Origin: Vibrio kanaloae
Lineage (GTDB): Bacteria > Pseudomonadota > Gammaproteobacteria > Enterobacterales > Vibrionaceae
NCBI RefSeq assembly: GCF_024347535.1
Contig: NZ_AP025497.1
Span: 1,054,001-1,118,000 of the forward strand
DNA length: 64,000 nucleotides
Reading direction: 5' to 3'
Shown here: in pieces, positions 35,377 through 45,670 of the stretch
Layout of the letters: the number at the start of each line of letters is the position of its first letter
Position numbering within the stretch: the first letter of the stretch is position 1
Position numbers and translations under genes: made by a program
The notes under the pieces: model-generated
What the model saw: the letters and a program-made list of their open reading frames with translations, nothing else
Told to the model about the DNA's origin: nothing
Databases searched by the model: none

Positions 35377-35419
35377 TGCTCGCTTCTAATAACAAATAAA
35401 TCTTCTTTCTCCAGATGCA

Positions 35420-35450
35420 AAAAAAGGATCCCCCGATGGGATCCTTTTTT
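35420..35450. terminator. Terminator between lolE and the DUF2062 gene
   Basis: GGATCCC (35426-35432) pairs with GGGATCC (35438-35444). An A-run precedes it and a T-run follows, so both converging genes can use it. Confidence 0.85.
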
Positions 35451-35566
35451 ATTGGATTCAAACTGCATTTCTTACAACTTTCCTTACATACCAATATTGC
35501 AGAGGTTAGTTGTTCATCCGATTTTTGCTTGTATACGTTTTAAGTAAGGTACATACAAGGGTAGGT

Positions 35567-36079
35567 TTAGTACCTAACTTTTCGCTTCTTCCAGCTTCTT
35601 ACTACTGAATAGCGCCACAAGCCACGAATGCCAAAGTAGCCAATCATTGCTGAAACCACTCCACAAATTAGACAACCTAATAGGAATGGGGGGCCTATAG
35701 TACTCATTTGCGCCAAAATGAAGTCCCACGACAGTTCGAAATGAAACTCTTGAGGTGGTACATGCATAATAAAAGCCCCTACTTTATAAGCAAAGTAGAA
35801 GAGTACAGGCATGGTGATTGGGTTGCTTATCCATACGAGTGCAACAGCCAATGGTAGATTAACGCCACACGCGATAGCAAGGCCTGCAGACATAATCATT
35901 TGACTTGGTAGAGGGACAAACGCCATGAATAACCCAACAGCGAACGCACCAGCCGCAGAGCGACGATTAAGACACCACAAGTTGGGGTTGTACAAAACAT
36001 TGCCAAAAACTTTCAATGCTTTCTGACGCTTGATGAGCTCATGGTCAGGCATAAATCGTTTGATAAACTTTCTTGGCAT
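35567..36079 (-). CDS. DUF2062 inner-membrane protein
   Basis: A 170-residue membrane protein with a basic N-terminus (PRKFIKRF) and about three helices, the first in AVGLFMAFVPLPSQMIMSAGLAI. The blocks WISNPITMPVLFYFAYKVG and the Arg/Lys-rich end fit DUF2062. Function is unknown. Its start lies only 17 bases from that of divergent comEC, so the promoter must lie inside the comEC reading frame. No good ribosome site is seen upstream of the ATG. Confidence 0.85.
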   Translation of the reverse strand: MPRKFIKRFMPDHELIKRQKALKVFGNVLYNPNLWCLNRRSAAGAFAVGLFMAFVPLPSQMIMSAGLAIACGVNLPLAVALVWISNPITMPVLFYFAYKVGAFIMHVPPQEFHFELSWDFILAQMSTIGPPFLLGCLICGVVSAMIGYFGIRGLWRYSVVRSWKKRKVRY

Positions 36080-36096
36080 AGGAGGAAGCTACTCTC

Positions 36097-38409
36097 TTGT
36101 TTAACACTTGGTTCTTGATTTCATTTGCTGCGACAGCTGTGTCAGCAAGCTTTTGGCCTGTGATGCCACATTGGGTTGGGGCACCATTGATGATGTTATT
36201 ACTCATAACGTCAACAAAGTATAGCGTTTTCCGGAGTGCAAGAGGTTCAGTAACAGCATTGATACTAGTTATCTGCCTAGGGAATGCGATTGAAATGCAG
36301 ACAGGTCGATTATTTCAATCAGGACAGAATACTACCATAAATGCGTCGGTTGTTAGCCTTTTTAGTGAAAATAGCCATGGTTTTGAAAGTGTAATAGTAG
36401 CTAGATCAATTGGTGGCGAAAAATTAATCTTCCCTCAATTGATAAAATTGAGGTTATTTACACCTTTCAAGTTGACGCTTGGAGATAGTGTCCATTTGTC
36501 CGTTTCAATAAAACCGGTGTGGGGCAAACTCAATGAGGCGGGATTTGATTTAGAAAAATACCTGTTTAGCACTGGTATTGTTGCCAATGCAACTTACAGA
36601 GCGGGTACCAAATATCGAATTTATTCTAGTACGAATTTACGATCCAAGTGGTTTGAAAATAGCCTTCAAAGGTTAAATCAATTGGAGAATAGGGATCTCA
36701 TGATGGCTTTAGGTTTTGGTTATCGAGAACTTATCCTCCCTGAACGTTGGGATTTACTGAAAAGCAGTGGGTTGATCCACTTAGTGGCCATTTCGGGGCT
36801 TCATATTGGCATTGCTTTTGGCATCGGTTATCAACTGGGAAAGTTCGCTAGATTATTATCACCTCAGCTTCTTTGGTTACCGATGTTACTAGGGCTTGGG
36901 TTGGCGTATTTCTACAGTTGGTTTGCTGGGTTTACGTTGCCAACGCTTAGGGCTTTGGTAATGTGTGTTGTTGCGAGCTATTTTTTGTGGCGGGGTCAAA
37001 ATATAGGCGTGATTCGGTATGTTACTTTAAGCTTATGCGTTGTTTTACTTATATGGCCGTTTTCAGTTTTGTCGAGTAGCTTTTGGTTATCCTTTGGCGC
37101 ACTAGGGGTGGTTCTTTATATTGCTCTAAATAATAATTCATCATCTTCAAATCTTACATTGATGAATCGAGGGTTAACCCTTACTAAGATTCAACTAATG
37201 TTGACGATACTGATTGCTCCTCTTTCTATACTGTTTTTTAAAGGAGTCAGTTTAGTCTCTTTTTTTTATAACTTACTCCTTTTGCCGTGGGTTTCGATAG
37301 TGACGATCCCATTGCTATTTTCGGCAATGTTTATCAGTCTATTATCTGAATCAGCACTTTGGGCAAGCAGTGTAGCACTGATGGTAAACGATCTTGCTGA
37401 TCAACTTTGGAAGTTGGTTGACTTGTCACTTGAGCCTCTGGTTTATAGCCTTCCTTTTTCTAAACGTTTTTGGATTCAAGTTGATGATCATACGATGGCG
37501 TTGTTTGTGTTTCTCATTTTATTCTTCGGTTTCATTAATAAGTACCTTAAACAGGCTCTATCGATATTCGTCATTGCGGTGTTTGTGCTGTGGTGGGAGT
37601 CGACAAGCCTTAAGCAGGATAGATTAACCATCGACATTTTGGATGTCGGACACGGTTTATCATTGGTTCTGGAAAAGAATAATCAAGTCGTGGTTTATGA
37701 CCTTGGTAATGTGTGGGCTGGCGGCTCGATTGTCGAGTCTTTGCTTATCCCTACATTAAATCGAAGGGGGATTAACGAACTAGAGGGTGTGATTGTGAGT
37801 CATTTTGATTCTGATCACGCAGGTGGTTATCCGGCGTTACTTGGCTATTACGATCCCAAATGGATAAGAACTAGTCAAAGCATAAATGCATCAGCGGAAT
37901 CTAATCTTCGAGCATGTACTATCGGGCAAGTTTGGAGTTGGCAAGATGTTGTTTTTGAAGTTCTTTGGCCTCCTGAACGCGTGAAGAGAGCGTACAATCC
38001 ACATTCTTGTGTTGTAAGAGTATCTGAGCCCAGTTCAGGGTTCTCTATGTTACTAACTGGTGATATTGAACTAGTCAGTGAGTGGTTACTTTCTCGTGAA
38101 GGGGATCGGCTTGAGAGCGATGTGATGCTGGTTCCGCATCATGGTAGCGACACGTCCTCCATTACTCGGTTTATCGAGGCGGTTTCACCTCAAGTGGCAA
38201 TCGCTTCTTTAGCAAAAGGTAATCAGTGGGGGATGCCAAATTCATCTGTTATTGAACGTTATCGAGATGTGGGGAGTGCTTGGCTTGATACAGGAGAAAG
38301 TGGCCAAATAACCATCACTGTCAATCAGGAAGGTTGGAAATATCATACGATTAGAGAGCAACAAGGTGGGCAGTGGTATAGGCAGATGCTTCGTAAGGGA
38401 GTAGAATAG
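36097..38409 (+). CDS. comEC: ComEC/Rec2 DNA-uptake channel
   Basis: A 770-residue inner-membrane protein that carries single-stranded DNA into the cytoplasm during natural transformation. The N-terminal DUF4131 region is followed by the Competence domain (GLIHLVAISGLHIGIAFGIGY at about residue 225-245, then several helices) and a C-terminal beta-lactamase-like domain with LDVGHGLSLVL, VSHFDSDHAGG and LLTGD. All parts are intact. It starts at TTG 36097 with AGGAGG 11 bases upstream; no ATG is suitably placed. It heads the run comEC-msbA-lpxK-ycaR-kdsB. Confidence 0.93.
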   Translation: MFNTWFLISFAATAVSASFWPVMPHWVGAPLMMLLLITSTKYSVFRSARGSVTALILVICLGNAIEMQTGRLFQSGQNTTINASVVSLFSENSHGFESVIVARSIGGEKLIFPQLIKLRLFTPFKLTLGDSVHLSVSIKPVWGKLNEAGFDLEKYLFSTGIVANATYRAGTKYRIYSSTNLRSKWFENSLQRLNQLENRDLMMALGFGYRELILPERWDLLKSSGLIHLVAISGLHIGIAFGIGYQLGKFARLLSPQLLWLPMLLGLGLAYFYSWFAGFTLPTLRALVMCVVASYFLWRGQNIGVIRYVTLSLCVVLLIWPFSVLSSSFWLSFGALGVVLYIALNNNSSSSNLTLMNRGLTLTKIQLMLTILIAPLSILFFKGVSLVSFFYNLLLLPWVSIVTIPLLFSAMFISLLSESALWASSVALMVNDLADQLWKLVDLSLEPLVYSLPFSKRFWIQVDDHTMALFVFLILFFGFINKYLKQALSIFVIAVFVLWWESTSLKQDRLTIDILDVGHGLSLVLEKNNQVVVYDLGNVWAGGSIVESLLIPTLNRRGINELEGVIVSHFDSDHAGGYPALLGYYDPKWIRTSQSINASAESNLRACTIGQVWSWQDVVFEVLWPPERVKRAYNPHSCVVRVSEPSSGFSMLLTGDIELVSEWLLSREGDRLESDVMLVPHHGSDTSSITRFIEAVSPQVAIASLAKGNQWGMPNSSVIERYRDVGSAWLDTGESGQITITVNQEGWKYHTIREQQGGQWYRQMLRKGVE

Positions 38410-38440
38410 ATAGATTATTGTGAGAAAATTAAGCGATTTT

Positions 38441-40189
38441 ATGTCAACACAAACAGATGAAACCACCTGGGTCACGTTTAAAAGACTTTGGACTTATATT
38501 CGACTATATAAGGCTGGCCTCGGTGTTGCGGTTATTGCGCTTATTATTAATGCCGTCTCTGATACCTATATGATTTCCTTGCTAAAACCTTTACTTGATG
38601 AAGGATTTGGCAGCGCTGAGTCTGATTTTCTACGTACACTTCCTTTCATTGTTTTTGCCATGATGTTTATTCGTGGTGTCAGCGGTTTCGTTTCAACCTA
38701 TTGCTTGAGCTGGGTTTCTGGCAACGTGGTTATGGAAATTCGTCGTAAAATATTTAGTCATTTCATGCATATGCCAGTTTCTTTCTTCGATAAAGAGCAG
38801 ACGGGCGCATTGCTATCTCGAATTACTTATGACTCAGAGCAAGTGTCTGCCGCAACGAGCAAGGCTTTAGTTAGTATTGTACGTGAAGGTGCAAGTATTA
38901 TTGGCTTGTTGACACTGATGTTCTGGAATAGTTGGCAGTTGTCTTTGGTGTTGTTTGCTGTCGCCCCCCTTGTGGCGTGGGCGATCGGTATCGTCTCGAA
39001 GCGATTCAGGAAAATATCGAAAAACATGCAGACCAGCATGGGCCATGTTGCTTCTTCGGCTGAGCAAATGTTGAAAGGTCACAAGGTGGTTCTTACTTAC
39101 GGTGGTCAGGATTTAGAAAAGCATCGCTTTGATAAGGTGAGCAACCAAATGCGCCAACAAAGCATGAAGTTGATAACGGCTCAAGCAGCAGCCAACCCAA
39201 TCATTCAGATGATCGCTTCGGTTGCAATTGTGGTGGTTCTTGTTCTTGCGAGTGTCGATTCTATTAAAGCCGAGCTAACGCCAGGTACGTTTACGGTTGT
39301 GTTCTCTGCGATGTTTGGTTTAATGCGTCCGTTAAAAGCGTTAACCAACGTAACGTCTGAGTTCCAACGCGGTATGGCGGCAAGTACCACGCTATTTGGT
39401 TTAATGGATCTAGATACAGAACAAAACAAAGGCACGTTGAAACCTGAAACCGTAACCGGTGAAGTCGCAGTAAAAGAAGTGACGTTTACTTATGATGGTG
39501 CAGAGAAACCAGCACTTGATAAGGTGAGCTTCAATATTCCGAAAGGTAAGACGGTCGCTCTTGTTGGCCGGTCTGGTTCGGGCAAGAGTACCATCGCTAA
39601 CCTGTTTACTCGTTTCTATGACGTAGATTCGGGCTCTATCGAGCTTGATGGACACGATATTCGTGATTACGAATTGAGAAACCTACGTGAGCACTTTGCT
39701 CTTGTTTCTCAAAATGTTCACCTATTTAACGACACGGTGGCGAACAACATCGCTTATGCGGCAGAAGAGCAATACTCCCGCGAGCAGATCGAACATGCAG
39801 CTAAGCTTGCTCATGCAAGTGAGTTTATCGAAGGCATGGAAAATGGCATCGATACCGTTGTTGGCGAAAACGGCGCGAGCCTTTCTGGTGGACAAAGACA
39901 GCGTATTGCGATTGCCCGTGCTCTATTAAGAGATGCACCTGTGCTGATTCTTGATGAGGCGACTTCTGCATTGGATACTGAATCAGAAAGAGCGATCCAG
40001 TCTGCATTGGAAGAGCTACAAAAAGATAAGACTGTTTTGGTGATTGCTCACCGTCTATCAACTATCGAGCAAGCCGATGAGATCTTAGTGGTTGATGATG
40101 GCCAAATTGTAGAAAGAGGCGCGCACGCAGAACTTATTGAACATGATGGTGCTTACGCGCAGCTTCATCGAATTCAGTTCAGTGGATAA
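38441..40189 (+). CDS. msbA: Lipid A export ABC transporter MsbA
   Basis: A 582-residue half-transporter that flips core-lipid A across the inner membrane. Six membrane helices (to about 320) precede the ATPase domain with [41 protein letters not shown] and [12 protein letters not shown] start at ATG 38441 ([17 protein letters not shown]), which gives the same length as E. coli MsbA; a GTG at 38420 would add seven residues. It lies 31 bases after comEC and 15 before lpxK. Confidence 0.96.
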   Translation: MSTQTDETTWVTFKRLWTYIRLYKAGLGVAVIALIINAVSDTYMISLLKPLLDEGFGSAESDFLRTLPFIVFAMMFIRGVSGFVSTYCLSWVSGNVVMEIRRKIFSHFMHMPVSFFDKEQTGALLSRITYDSEQVSAATSKALVSIVREGASIIGLLTLMFWNSWQLSLVLFAVAPLVAWAIGIVSKRFRKISKNMQTSMGHVASSAEQMLKGHKVVLTYGGQDLEKHRFDKVSNQMRQQSMKLITAQAAANPIIQMIASVAIVVVLVLASVDSIKAELTPGTFTVVFSAMFGLMRPLKALTNVTSEFQRGMAASTTLFGLMDLDTEQNKGTLKPETVTGEVAVKEVTFTYDGAEKPALDKVSFNIPKGKTVALVGRSGSGKSTIANLFTRFYDVDSGSIELDGHDIRDYELRNLREHFALVSQNVHLFNDTVANNIAYAAEEQYSREQIEHAAKLAHASEFIEGMENGIDTVVGENGASLSGGQRQRIAIARALLRDAPVLILDEATSALDTESERAIQSALEELQKDKTVLVIAHRLSTIEQADEILVVDDGQIVERGAHAELIEHDGAYAQLHRIQFSG

Positions 40190-40204
40190 GATTAGGTCGT
40201 TGTT

Positions 40205-41212
40205 GTGATCGAAAAGATTTGGTTTAACAATCATCCGTTGAAATATCTTCTTTGGCCACTGTTGTGGCCATTGAGCCTGCTGTTCAAAATGATCAGTGGC
40301 CAACGTCGTGATGCGTACTTATCTGGTAAAAAAGAGACCTATCGACCAGCTCTACCAGTGATTGTTGTTGGTAACATAACCGCTGGCGGTAATGGCAAAA
40401 CACCTGTTGTGATCTGGCTAGTTGAGATGCTGCAAGCCAATGGCTTTAAACCTGGTGTGGTGTCTCGAGGTTATGGGGCTAAAGCGCCAAACTATCCACT
40501 CGTGCTAGATGAAAATACGCCAGCCGAACATTCGGGTGACGAGCCTCGTTTGATCCGCAAGCGAACCGGTTGCCCTGTTGCGGTTGACCCTGTACGTGTG
40601 AACGCAGTGAAGGCTTTGCTGAGTGAAGGTGTTAATGTCATTATCACTGATGATGGATTGCAACATTATGCGCTTGAACGCGATATTGAGTTTTCAGTTA
40701 TTGACGGTGCAAGACGTTTCGGTAATGAAAGCCTAATTCCACTGGGTCCATTGCGAGAGCCAGTATCACGTTTAGATTATGTCGATTTCTTGATTAACAA
40801 TGGTGGAAAGGCCCAAGGGCGAGAGTTCTCAATGTCTTTGTTGCCTAGTGAAGCGGTTAATCTAAAGACTGGACAGAAAAAGTCAGTAGCAGAATTACCG
40901 AAGCTGGTGGCTTTTGCAGGAATAGGCCATCCGCCACGCTTTTTTAAAACATTAGACGAGCTTGATGGTGATGTGGTTTTCACTCAAGGCTTCTCCGATC
41001 ATCAAGATTTTGATAAAGATGAACTTCATGCCTTAGCAAAGAAAGGTATGAATATGATTATGACAGAAAAAGACGCTGTAAAATGCGAAGAATATGCTCA
41101 AGACAACTGGTGGTATCTTCCAGTTTCTGCGCAGTTTGATGAAGACTCGCAACAGCAAATTTTAAAAAGAATAAAAGAGGTTATGGAATACTATGGATCA
41201 CCGTCTGCTTGA
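40205..41212 (+). CDS. lpxK: Tetraacyldisaccharide 4'-kinase
   Basis: A 335-residue inner-membrane enzyme that phosphorylates the 4' position of the lipid A precursor. It has the unusual P-loop [13 protein letters not shown], the catalytic DDGLQHY and GIGHPPRFF near residue 240, as in E. coli LpxK (328). A single N-terminal hydrophobic segment follows MIEKIW. The start is GTG. The gene overlaps ycaR by 20 bases. Confidence 0.95.
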   Translation: MIEKIWFNNHPLKYLLWPLLWPLSLLFKMISGQRRDAYLSGKKETYRPALPVIVVGNITAGGNGKTPVVIWLVEMLQANGFKPGVVSRGYGAKAPNYPLVLDENTPAEHSGDEPRLIRKRTGCPVAVDPVRVNAVKALLSEGVNVIITDDGLQHYALERDIEFSVIDGARRFGNESLIPLGPLREPVSRLDYVDFLINNGGKAQGREFSMSLLPSEAVNLKTGQKKSVAELPKLVAFAGIGHPPRFFKTLDELDGDVVFTQGFSDHQDFDKDELHALAKKGMNMIMTEKDAVKCEEYAQDNWWYLPVSAQFDEDSQQQILKRIKEVMEYYGSPSA

Positions 41213-41372
41213 GATCGTTGCTTGTCCTGTATGTAAAGGTAAACTAACTTTTGACAAGGATAAGCAAGAGCTTGTTTGTAAAATTGATCGCCTTGCTTAC
41301 CCAATTAAAGAGGGTATTCCTGTTCTTTTAGAACCTGAAGCTCGCACCGTTTCTATGGATGAGGGTAAGTAA
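41193..41372 (+). CDS. ycaR: YcaR/Trm112-family small protein
   Basis: A 59-residue protein, [18 protein letters not shown] at the start, too short for most gene tracks. The CPVC pair, and Cys29 (LVCK) further on, suggest a zinc ribbon reduced to three cysteines. E. coli YcaR (60 residues) sits between lpxK and kdsB as here. It overlaps lpxK by 20 bases and kdsB by one (TAATG), which supports translation as part of the operon. Its role is unknown; the Trm112 relatives act as methyltransferase activators in other organisms. Confidence 0.9.
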   Translation: MDHRLLEIVACPVCKGKLTFDKDKQELVCKIDRLAYPIKEGIPVLLEPEARTVSMDEGK

Positions 41373-42118
41373 TGTCTTATACGGTTGTCATACCTGCAAG
41401 ATATCAATCGAGCCGTTTACCGGGGAAGCCACTTGCTGACATTGGTGGAAAGCCGATGATTCAATGGGTATATGAACAGTCAATGAAAGCGGGTGCCGAT
41501 AACGTTATTATCGCTACCGACGACGCTCGAGTTGAAAAAGCGGTTAAAGCATTTGGTGCCACTGTTTGTATGACATCACCGAATCATGACTCGGGTACAG
41601 AGCGTTTAGCTGAAGTGATTGAAGTGATGAACATTCCCGATGACCATATTATCGTAAATGTTCAAGGTGATGAGCCTCTTATCCCACCTGCAATTATTAA
41701 TCAGGTTGCAAATAACCTGGCGAATAGCACAGCACCAATGGCAACACTAGGTGTAGAAATTACTCACGCTGATGAAGTATTTAATCCTAACGCTGTAAAA
41801 GTGGTGACGGATAAAGACGGTTATGCACTGTATTTTAGTCGTGCGACGATTCCTTGGGATCGCGATGCCTACGCGAACAATGGTACAGCTGCGGAATCTC
41901 CTTTACTGCGTCATATCGGTATCTACGCTTACCGTGCGGGCTTTATCAATACTTACATCAATTGGGAACCAAGTACCCTTGAACGTATTGAGTGTCTAGA
42001 GCAACTACGAGTACTGTGGTACGGTGAGAAAATTCACGTAGACGTTGCAATGGAAGCGCCTTCTGCAGGGGTGGATACTCTAGAAGACTTAGAAGCGGTT
42101 CGCGCTATTATTGGTTAA
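41372..42118 (+). CDS. kdsB: CMP-Kdo synthetase
   Basis: A 248-residue cytosolic enzyme that activates Kdo with CTP for the inner LPS core. The nucleotide-binding start [17 protein letters not shown] is diagnostic, with [11 protein letters not shown] and SGTERLAEV further on and a final [12 protein letters not shown]. The length matches E. coli KdsB (248). It is the last gene of the comEC-msbA-lpxK-ycaR-kdsB operon; a terminator is 47 bases downstream. Confidence 0.96.
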   Translation: MSYTVVIPARYQSSRLPGKPLADIGGKPMIQWVYEQSMKAGADNVIIATDDARVEKAVKAFGATVCMTSPNHDSGTERLAEVIEVMNIPDDHIIVNVQGDEPLIPPAIINQVANNLANSTAPMATLGVEITHADEVFNPNAVKVVTDKDGYALYFSRATIPWDRDAYANNGTAAESPLLRHIGIYAYRAGFINTYINWEPSTLERIECLEQLRVLWYGEKIHVDVAMEAPSAGVDTLEDLEAVRAIIG

Positions 42119-42165
42119 ATTTCTTCGAGCCACTACTTCTTTGCTCTACTAAATGCAAAATCATG

Positions 42166-42191
42166 AGCCTTGCTTATTGCGAGGCTTTTTT
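42166..42191 (+). terminator. Rho-independent terminator after kdsB
   Basis: AGCCTTGC (42166-42173) pairs with GCGAGGCT (42179-42186), with one T-G pair, followed by six T. Confidence 0.8.
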
Positions 42192-42393
42192 ATGCCGATA
42201 GAAAATGTGCACGTGTCTACTCGCCTAAGCTGGCGGATATTGAGTCGATTGTATTTGCTAATGCATCATCCACTCTGAATTATATGAGATTTACCTCGCT
42301 CGACTTCCAATTTTTCTCTATAATATGCCGCCTATAAAGTAGTAGCGAATCGCTAGTACAGAATAAAATTTACGACAAAACGTGGAGTAAAAG

Positions 42394-43074
42394 ATGCCTT
42401 CTCAAAGCCCAGTGATTACGGTTGATGGACCAAGTGGTGCAGGTAAAGGTACCCTGTGTATGTTACTAGCAGATAAGCTAGGCTTTCATCTTCTAGACTC
42501 AGGTGCGATCTATCGCGTACTGGCTTTAGCTGCAATTCACCACGGTGTCGATACTGAATCAGAAGAAGCTTTAGTACCGCTTGCAACTCACTTAGATGTG
42601 CAGTTTATTGCGGAAGGTGATTTGGTTAAGGTTATCTTAGAAGGTGAAGACGTATCTGGTGAGCTTCGTAAAGAAGAGACTGGCATGGCGGCTTCAAAAG
42701 TGGCTGCTTTACCTCGCGTTCGTGAAGCTTTACTTCGTCGTCAACGCGCATTCAGCTCAGCACCAGGTCTGGTTGCTGATGGACGTGACATGGGAACGGT
42801 CGTGTTTCCTGAAGCTGAAGCCAAAATATTTTTAGATGCAAGTGCTGAAGAGCGTGCGAGTCGCCGCCTTAAACAGTTGCAACAGAAGGGGTTAGATGTT
42901 AAATTTGACGACCTTTTGAGCGAGATCCAAGAGCGAGACGATCGAGATCGTAATCGCCCAGTTGCGCCATTACGCCCAGCTGAGGATGCGCTTGTGCTAG
43001 ATTCTACCTCGATGAACATCGAGCAAGTAGTAGAAAAAGCACTACACTATATTGAATCGAAGCTGGCTGGGTAA
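42394..43074 (+). CDS. cmk: Cytidylate kinase
   Basis: A 226-residue cytosolic kinase that makes CDP/dCDP from CMP/dCMP. The P-loop GPSGAGKGT is near the N-terminus, followed by [28 protein letters not shown] and a lid with [11 protein letters not shown] and RDDRDRNR. The length equals E. coli Cmk (227). The order cmk-rpsA-ihfB is the usual one in gammaproteobacteria. A TATAAT at 42319-42324 is a possible -10 box, but I see no good -35. Confidence 0.96.
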   Translation: MPSQSPVITVDGPSGAGKGTLCMLLADKLGFHLLDSGAIYRVLALAAIHHGVDTESEEALVPLATHLDVQFIAEGDLVKVILEGEDVSGELRKEETGMAASKVAALPRVREALLRRQRAFSSAPGLVADGRDMGTVVFPEAEAKIFLDASAEERASRRLKQLQQKGLDVKFDDLLSEIQERDDRDRNRPVAPLRPAEDALVLDSTSMNIEQVVEKALHYIESKLAG

Positions 43075-43084
43075 TTTCACCGAG

Positions 43085-43180
43085 CGAGTAAGAACGTTGG
43101 TCGCAAGGATGATGACCGGCGAATTTATCAACCCCATGCGGTAGGATACCCATGGACGTTTAATTATTGAAGATTAAATA
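43085..43180 (+). promoter_or_regulatory. rpsA leader with GGA-loop hairpins
   Basis: The cmk-rpsA gap has no strong ribosome site. It folds into two hairpins, each with a GGA in the loop. One is GGTC (43099-43102) with GACC (43114-43117) around AAGGAT. The other is CCATG-GGTA (43134-43143, one bulged C) with TACC-CATGG (43147-43155) around a GGA loop. Such GGA hairpins are the S1 autoregulatory leader seen in E. coli and relatives. Confidence 0.75.
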
Positions 43181-44851
43181 ATGACTGAATCTTTTGCTCA
43201 ACTCTTTGAAGAGTTTCTATCTGAAACTGAATTCCAACAAGGCAGCATCGTTAAAGGTACTGTAGTAGCTATCGAGAACGGTTTCGTTCTTGTAGATGCT
43301 GGTCTTAAGTCTGAATCTGCTATCCCTGCTGAACAATTCAAGAATGCTGCTGGCGAACTTGAAGTTGAAGTTGGTGCTGAAGTAGACGTAGCTCTAGACG
43401 CTGTTGAAGATGGTTTCGGTGAGACTCAACTTTCTCGTGAGAAAGCTAAGCGCCACGAAGCTTGGATCGTACTTGAGAAAGCTTGCGAAGAAGCTGAAAC
43501 TGTTGTTGGTATCATCAACGGTAAAGTTAAAGGCGGTTTCACTGTTGAACTTAACGGTATCCGTGCTTTCCTTCCAGGTTCTCTAGTAGACGTACGTCCT
43601 ATCCGTGACACTGCTCACCTAGAAAACAAAGAGCTAGAGTTCAAAGTAATCAAGCTAGACCAGAAGCGTAACAACGTTGTTGTTTCTCGTCGTGCTGTTA
43701 TCGAATCTGAAAACAGTGTTGAGCGTGACGAACTTCTTGAAACTCTACAAGAAGGTACTGAAGTTAAAGGTATCGTTAAGAACCTTACTGACTACGGTGC
43801 ATTCGTTGATCTTGGCGGTGTTGACGGTCTTCTACATATCACAGATATGGCTTGGAAGCGTGTTAAGCACCCATCAGAGATCGTTAACGTTGGTGACGAA
43901 ATCCTAGTTAAAGTTCTTAAGTTCGATCGTGAGCGCACTCGTGTTTCTCTAGGTCTTAAGCAACTAGGCGAAGATCCATGGGTAGCAATCGCTAAGCGTT
44001 ACCCAGAAGGTCACAAGCTTTCTGGTCGTGTTACAAACCTAACTGACTACGGCTGCTTCGTTGAAATCGAAGAAGGCGTTGAAGGTCTAGTACACGTTTC
44101 TGAAATGGATTGGACTAACAAGAACATCCACCCTTCTAAAGTTGTTAATGTTGGCGACGAAGTTGAGGTTATGGTTCTTGATATCGACGAAGAACGTCGT
44201 CGTATCTCTCTAGGTCTGAAACAGTGTAAAGCTAACCCATGGCAGTCATTTGCAGAAATGCAAGCTAAGGGCGACAAAGTTACTGGTAAGATCAAGTCTA
44301 TCACTGACTTTGGTATCTTCATCGGTCTAGAAGGCGGTATCGACGGTCTAGTACACCTATCTGATATTTCTTGGAACGCTGCAGGCGAAGAAGCTGTACG
44401 TGAATACAAGAAAGGCGACGAAATCTCTGCTGTTGTTCTAGCAGTAGATGCAGAGCGTGAGCGTATTTCTCTTGGCGTTAAGCAAATGGAAAACGACCCG
44501 TTCAACGCTTACGTTGCTGACAACAAGAAAGGTGTTCTTGTAAACGGTACTGTTACTGCAGTTGACGCTAAAGGCGCTACTATCGAGCTAATCGAAGGCG
44601 TTGAAGGCTACCTACGTGCTTCTGAAGTTTCTCGTGACCGTATCGAAGATGCATCTCTAATCCTAAGCGTTGGCGATAGCGTTGAAGCGAAGTTCACTGG
44701 TGTAGACCGTAAGAACCGCGTAATCAACCTATCTATCAAAGCTAAAGATGAAGCTGATGAGCAAGAAGCAATGGCTTCACTGAACAAGTCTGATGAAGGC
44801 GCGTTCGGTAACGCAATGGCAGACGCATTCAAAGCTGCTAAAGGCGAATAA
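43181..44851 (+). CDS. rpsA: 30S ribosomal protein S1
   Basis: A 556-residue mRNA-binding protein with six S1 (OB-fold) domains: the first two bind the ribosome ([20 protein letters not shown], then [15 protein letters not shown]), and the others bind RNA, each with the G-x-F-V-x-L-x-G motif ([56 protein letters not shown]). Length matches E. coli S1 (557). Codon use is strongly biased towards a few codons, as in highly expressed genes. A GGA-hairpin leader precedes it, and a terminator lies before ihfB. Confidence 0.97.
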   Translation: MTESFAQLFEEFLSETEFQQGSIVKGTVVAIENGFVLVDAGLKSESAIPAEQFKNAAGELEVEVGAEVDVALDAVEDGFGETQLSREKAKRHEAWIVLEKACEEAETVVGIINGKVKGGFTVELNGIRAFLPGSLVDVRPIRDTAHLENKELEFKVIKLDQKRNNVVVSRRAVIESENSVERDELLETLQEGTEVKGIVKNLTDYGAFVDLGGVDGLLHITDMAWKRVKHPSEIVNVGDEILVKVLKFDRERTRVSLGLKQLGEDPWVAIAKRYPEGHKLSGRVTNLTDYGCFVEIEEGVEGLVHVSEMDWTNKNIHPSKVVNVGDEVEVMVLDIDEERRRISLGLKQCKANPWQSFAEMQAKGDKVTGKIKSITDFGIFIGLEGGIDGLVHLSDISWNAAGEEAVREYKKGDEISAVVLAVDAERERISLGVKQMENDPFNAYVADNKKGVLVNGTVTAVDAKGATIELIEGVEGYLRASEVSRDRIEDASLILSVGDSVEAKFTGVDRKNRVINLSIKAKDEADEQEAMASLNKSDEGAFGNAMADAFKAAKGE

Positions 44852-44890
44852 TAGCTTCTCATTAAGAGAATTATAGCTATATAGCCAAGA

Positions 44891-44918
44891 AAGGAGCCGT
44901 AAGGCTCCTTTTTTTTTG
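44891..44918 (+). terminator. Rho-independent terminator after rpsA
   Basis: AAGGAGCC (44891-44898) pairs with GGCTCCTT (44903-44910), followed by about ten T. Confidence 0.85.
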
Positions 44919-44943
44919 CTTATTTTTCCGATAGGTCTATAAT
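44916..44943 (+). promoter_or_regulatory. Putative ihfB promoter
   Basis: TTGCTT (44916-44921) and TATAAT (44938-44943) are 16 bases apart. They immediately follow the rpsA terminator and lie about 30 bases before the ihfB start. Confidence 0.65.
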
Positions 44944-44972
44944 TTCTAAAAAGAAAACCAACGAGGGTAACT

Positions 44973-45257
44973 ATGACTAAGTCTGAATTGATTGAAAGAC
45001 TGTGCGCTGAGCAAACGCACCTTTCTGCTAAAGAAATTGAAGACGCTGTAAAAGACATTTTAGAGCATATGGCTTCAACATTAGAAAGTGGTGATCGAAT
45101 CGAAATTCGCGGTTTTGGTAGCTTTTCTCTTCACTACCGTGAACCTCGTGTTGGACGTAATCCAAAGACTGGCGACAAGGTAGAATTGGAAGGTAAATAC
45201 GTTCCTCACTTTAAACCAGGTAAAGAGCTACGTGAAAGAGTAAATTCAGGATTGTAG
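44973..45257 (+). CDS. ihfB: Integration host factor subunit beta
   Basis: A 94-residue DNA-bending protein that pairs with IhfA. It has the HU/IHF beta-arm motif [21 protein letters not shown] near residues 47-67, including the Pro of the minor-groove tip, and the N-terminal TKSELIERL. The length is that of E. coli IhfB. GAGGGT precedes the ATG. It has its own promoter and terminator. Confidence 0.97.
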   Translation: MTKSELIERLCAEQTHLSAKEIEDAVKDILEHMASTLESGDRIEIRGFGSFSLHYREPRVGRNPKTGDKVELEGKYVPHFKPGKELRERVNSGL

Positions 45258-45276
45258 CCCATTTATCGGAATTAAG

Positions 45277-45310
45277 AAAAGCGGCATACTACAATGTATG
45301 CCGCTTTTTT
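45277..45310 (+). terminator. Rho-independent terminator after ihfB
   Basis: AAAAGCGGCATAC (45277-45289) pairs with GTATGCCGC (45296-45304), followed by six T. Confidence 0.85.
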
Positions 45311-45386
45311 ATGACCATAATATGGTGGTCTGATTAGCAATTTTCCTGCATAATCGTACAGCTAACCAACCAATGAGTGATGAACT

Positions 45387-45659
45387 ATGAAAATTATAAA
45401 AATAGTCGCCGTTATCGCACTTTTCCTAATTGCACTGGCTTTAGGCTCTCAGAACCAAACCACTGTGAACTTCAATTATCTGCTAGCACAAGGTGACTTC
45501 CACTTATCCAGCTTATTAGGTGTGGTCTTCGTTTCAGGCTTTGGCCTTGCTTGGTTAGTCTTTGGTAATATACACATGCGATCTCAGCTGAAAATTCATC
45601 GCTTGAAAAAGCAGCTTAATAAGCAATCAAAGCAGGTAGCTGCTGCTACTAAAGCTTAA
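45387..45659 (+). CDS. lapA: Lipopolysaccharide assembly protein LapA
   Basis: A 90-residue inner-membrane protein with two helices: residues 4-22 and about 40-60. The block QNQTTVNFNYLLAQGDFHLSSLLGV is the LapA/YciS signature, and the basic, coiled C-terminus faces the cytoplasm. It is eleven bases before lapB. LapA and LapB together bring FtsH to LpxC and tie LPS synthesis to membrane state in E. coli. Confidence 0.9.
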   Translation: MKIIKIVAVIALFLIALALGSQNQTTVNFNYLLAQGDFHLSSLLGVVFVSGFGLAWLVFGNIHMRSQLKIHRLKKQLNKQSKQVAAATKA

Positions 45660-45670
45660 GGCTATATTTG

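Noticed and set aside
44047..44505. 152-residue minus-strand frame inside rpsA
   Set aside because: rpsA has strong codon bias that opens the opposite strand. No start signal or family match.
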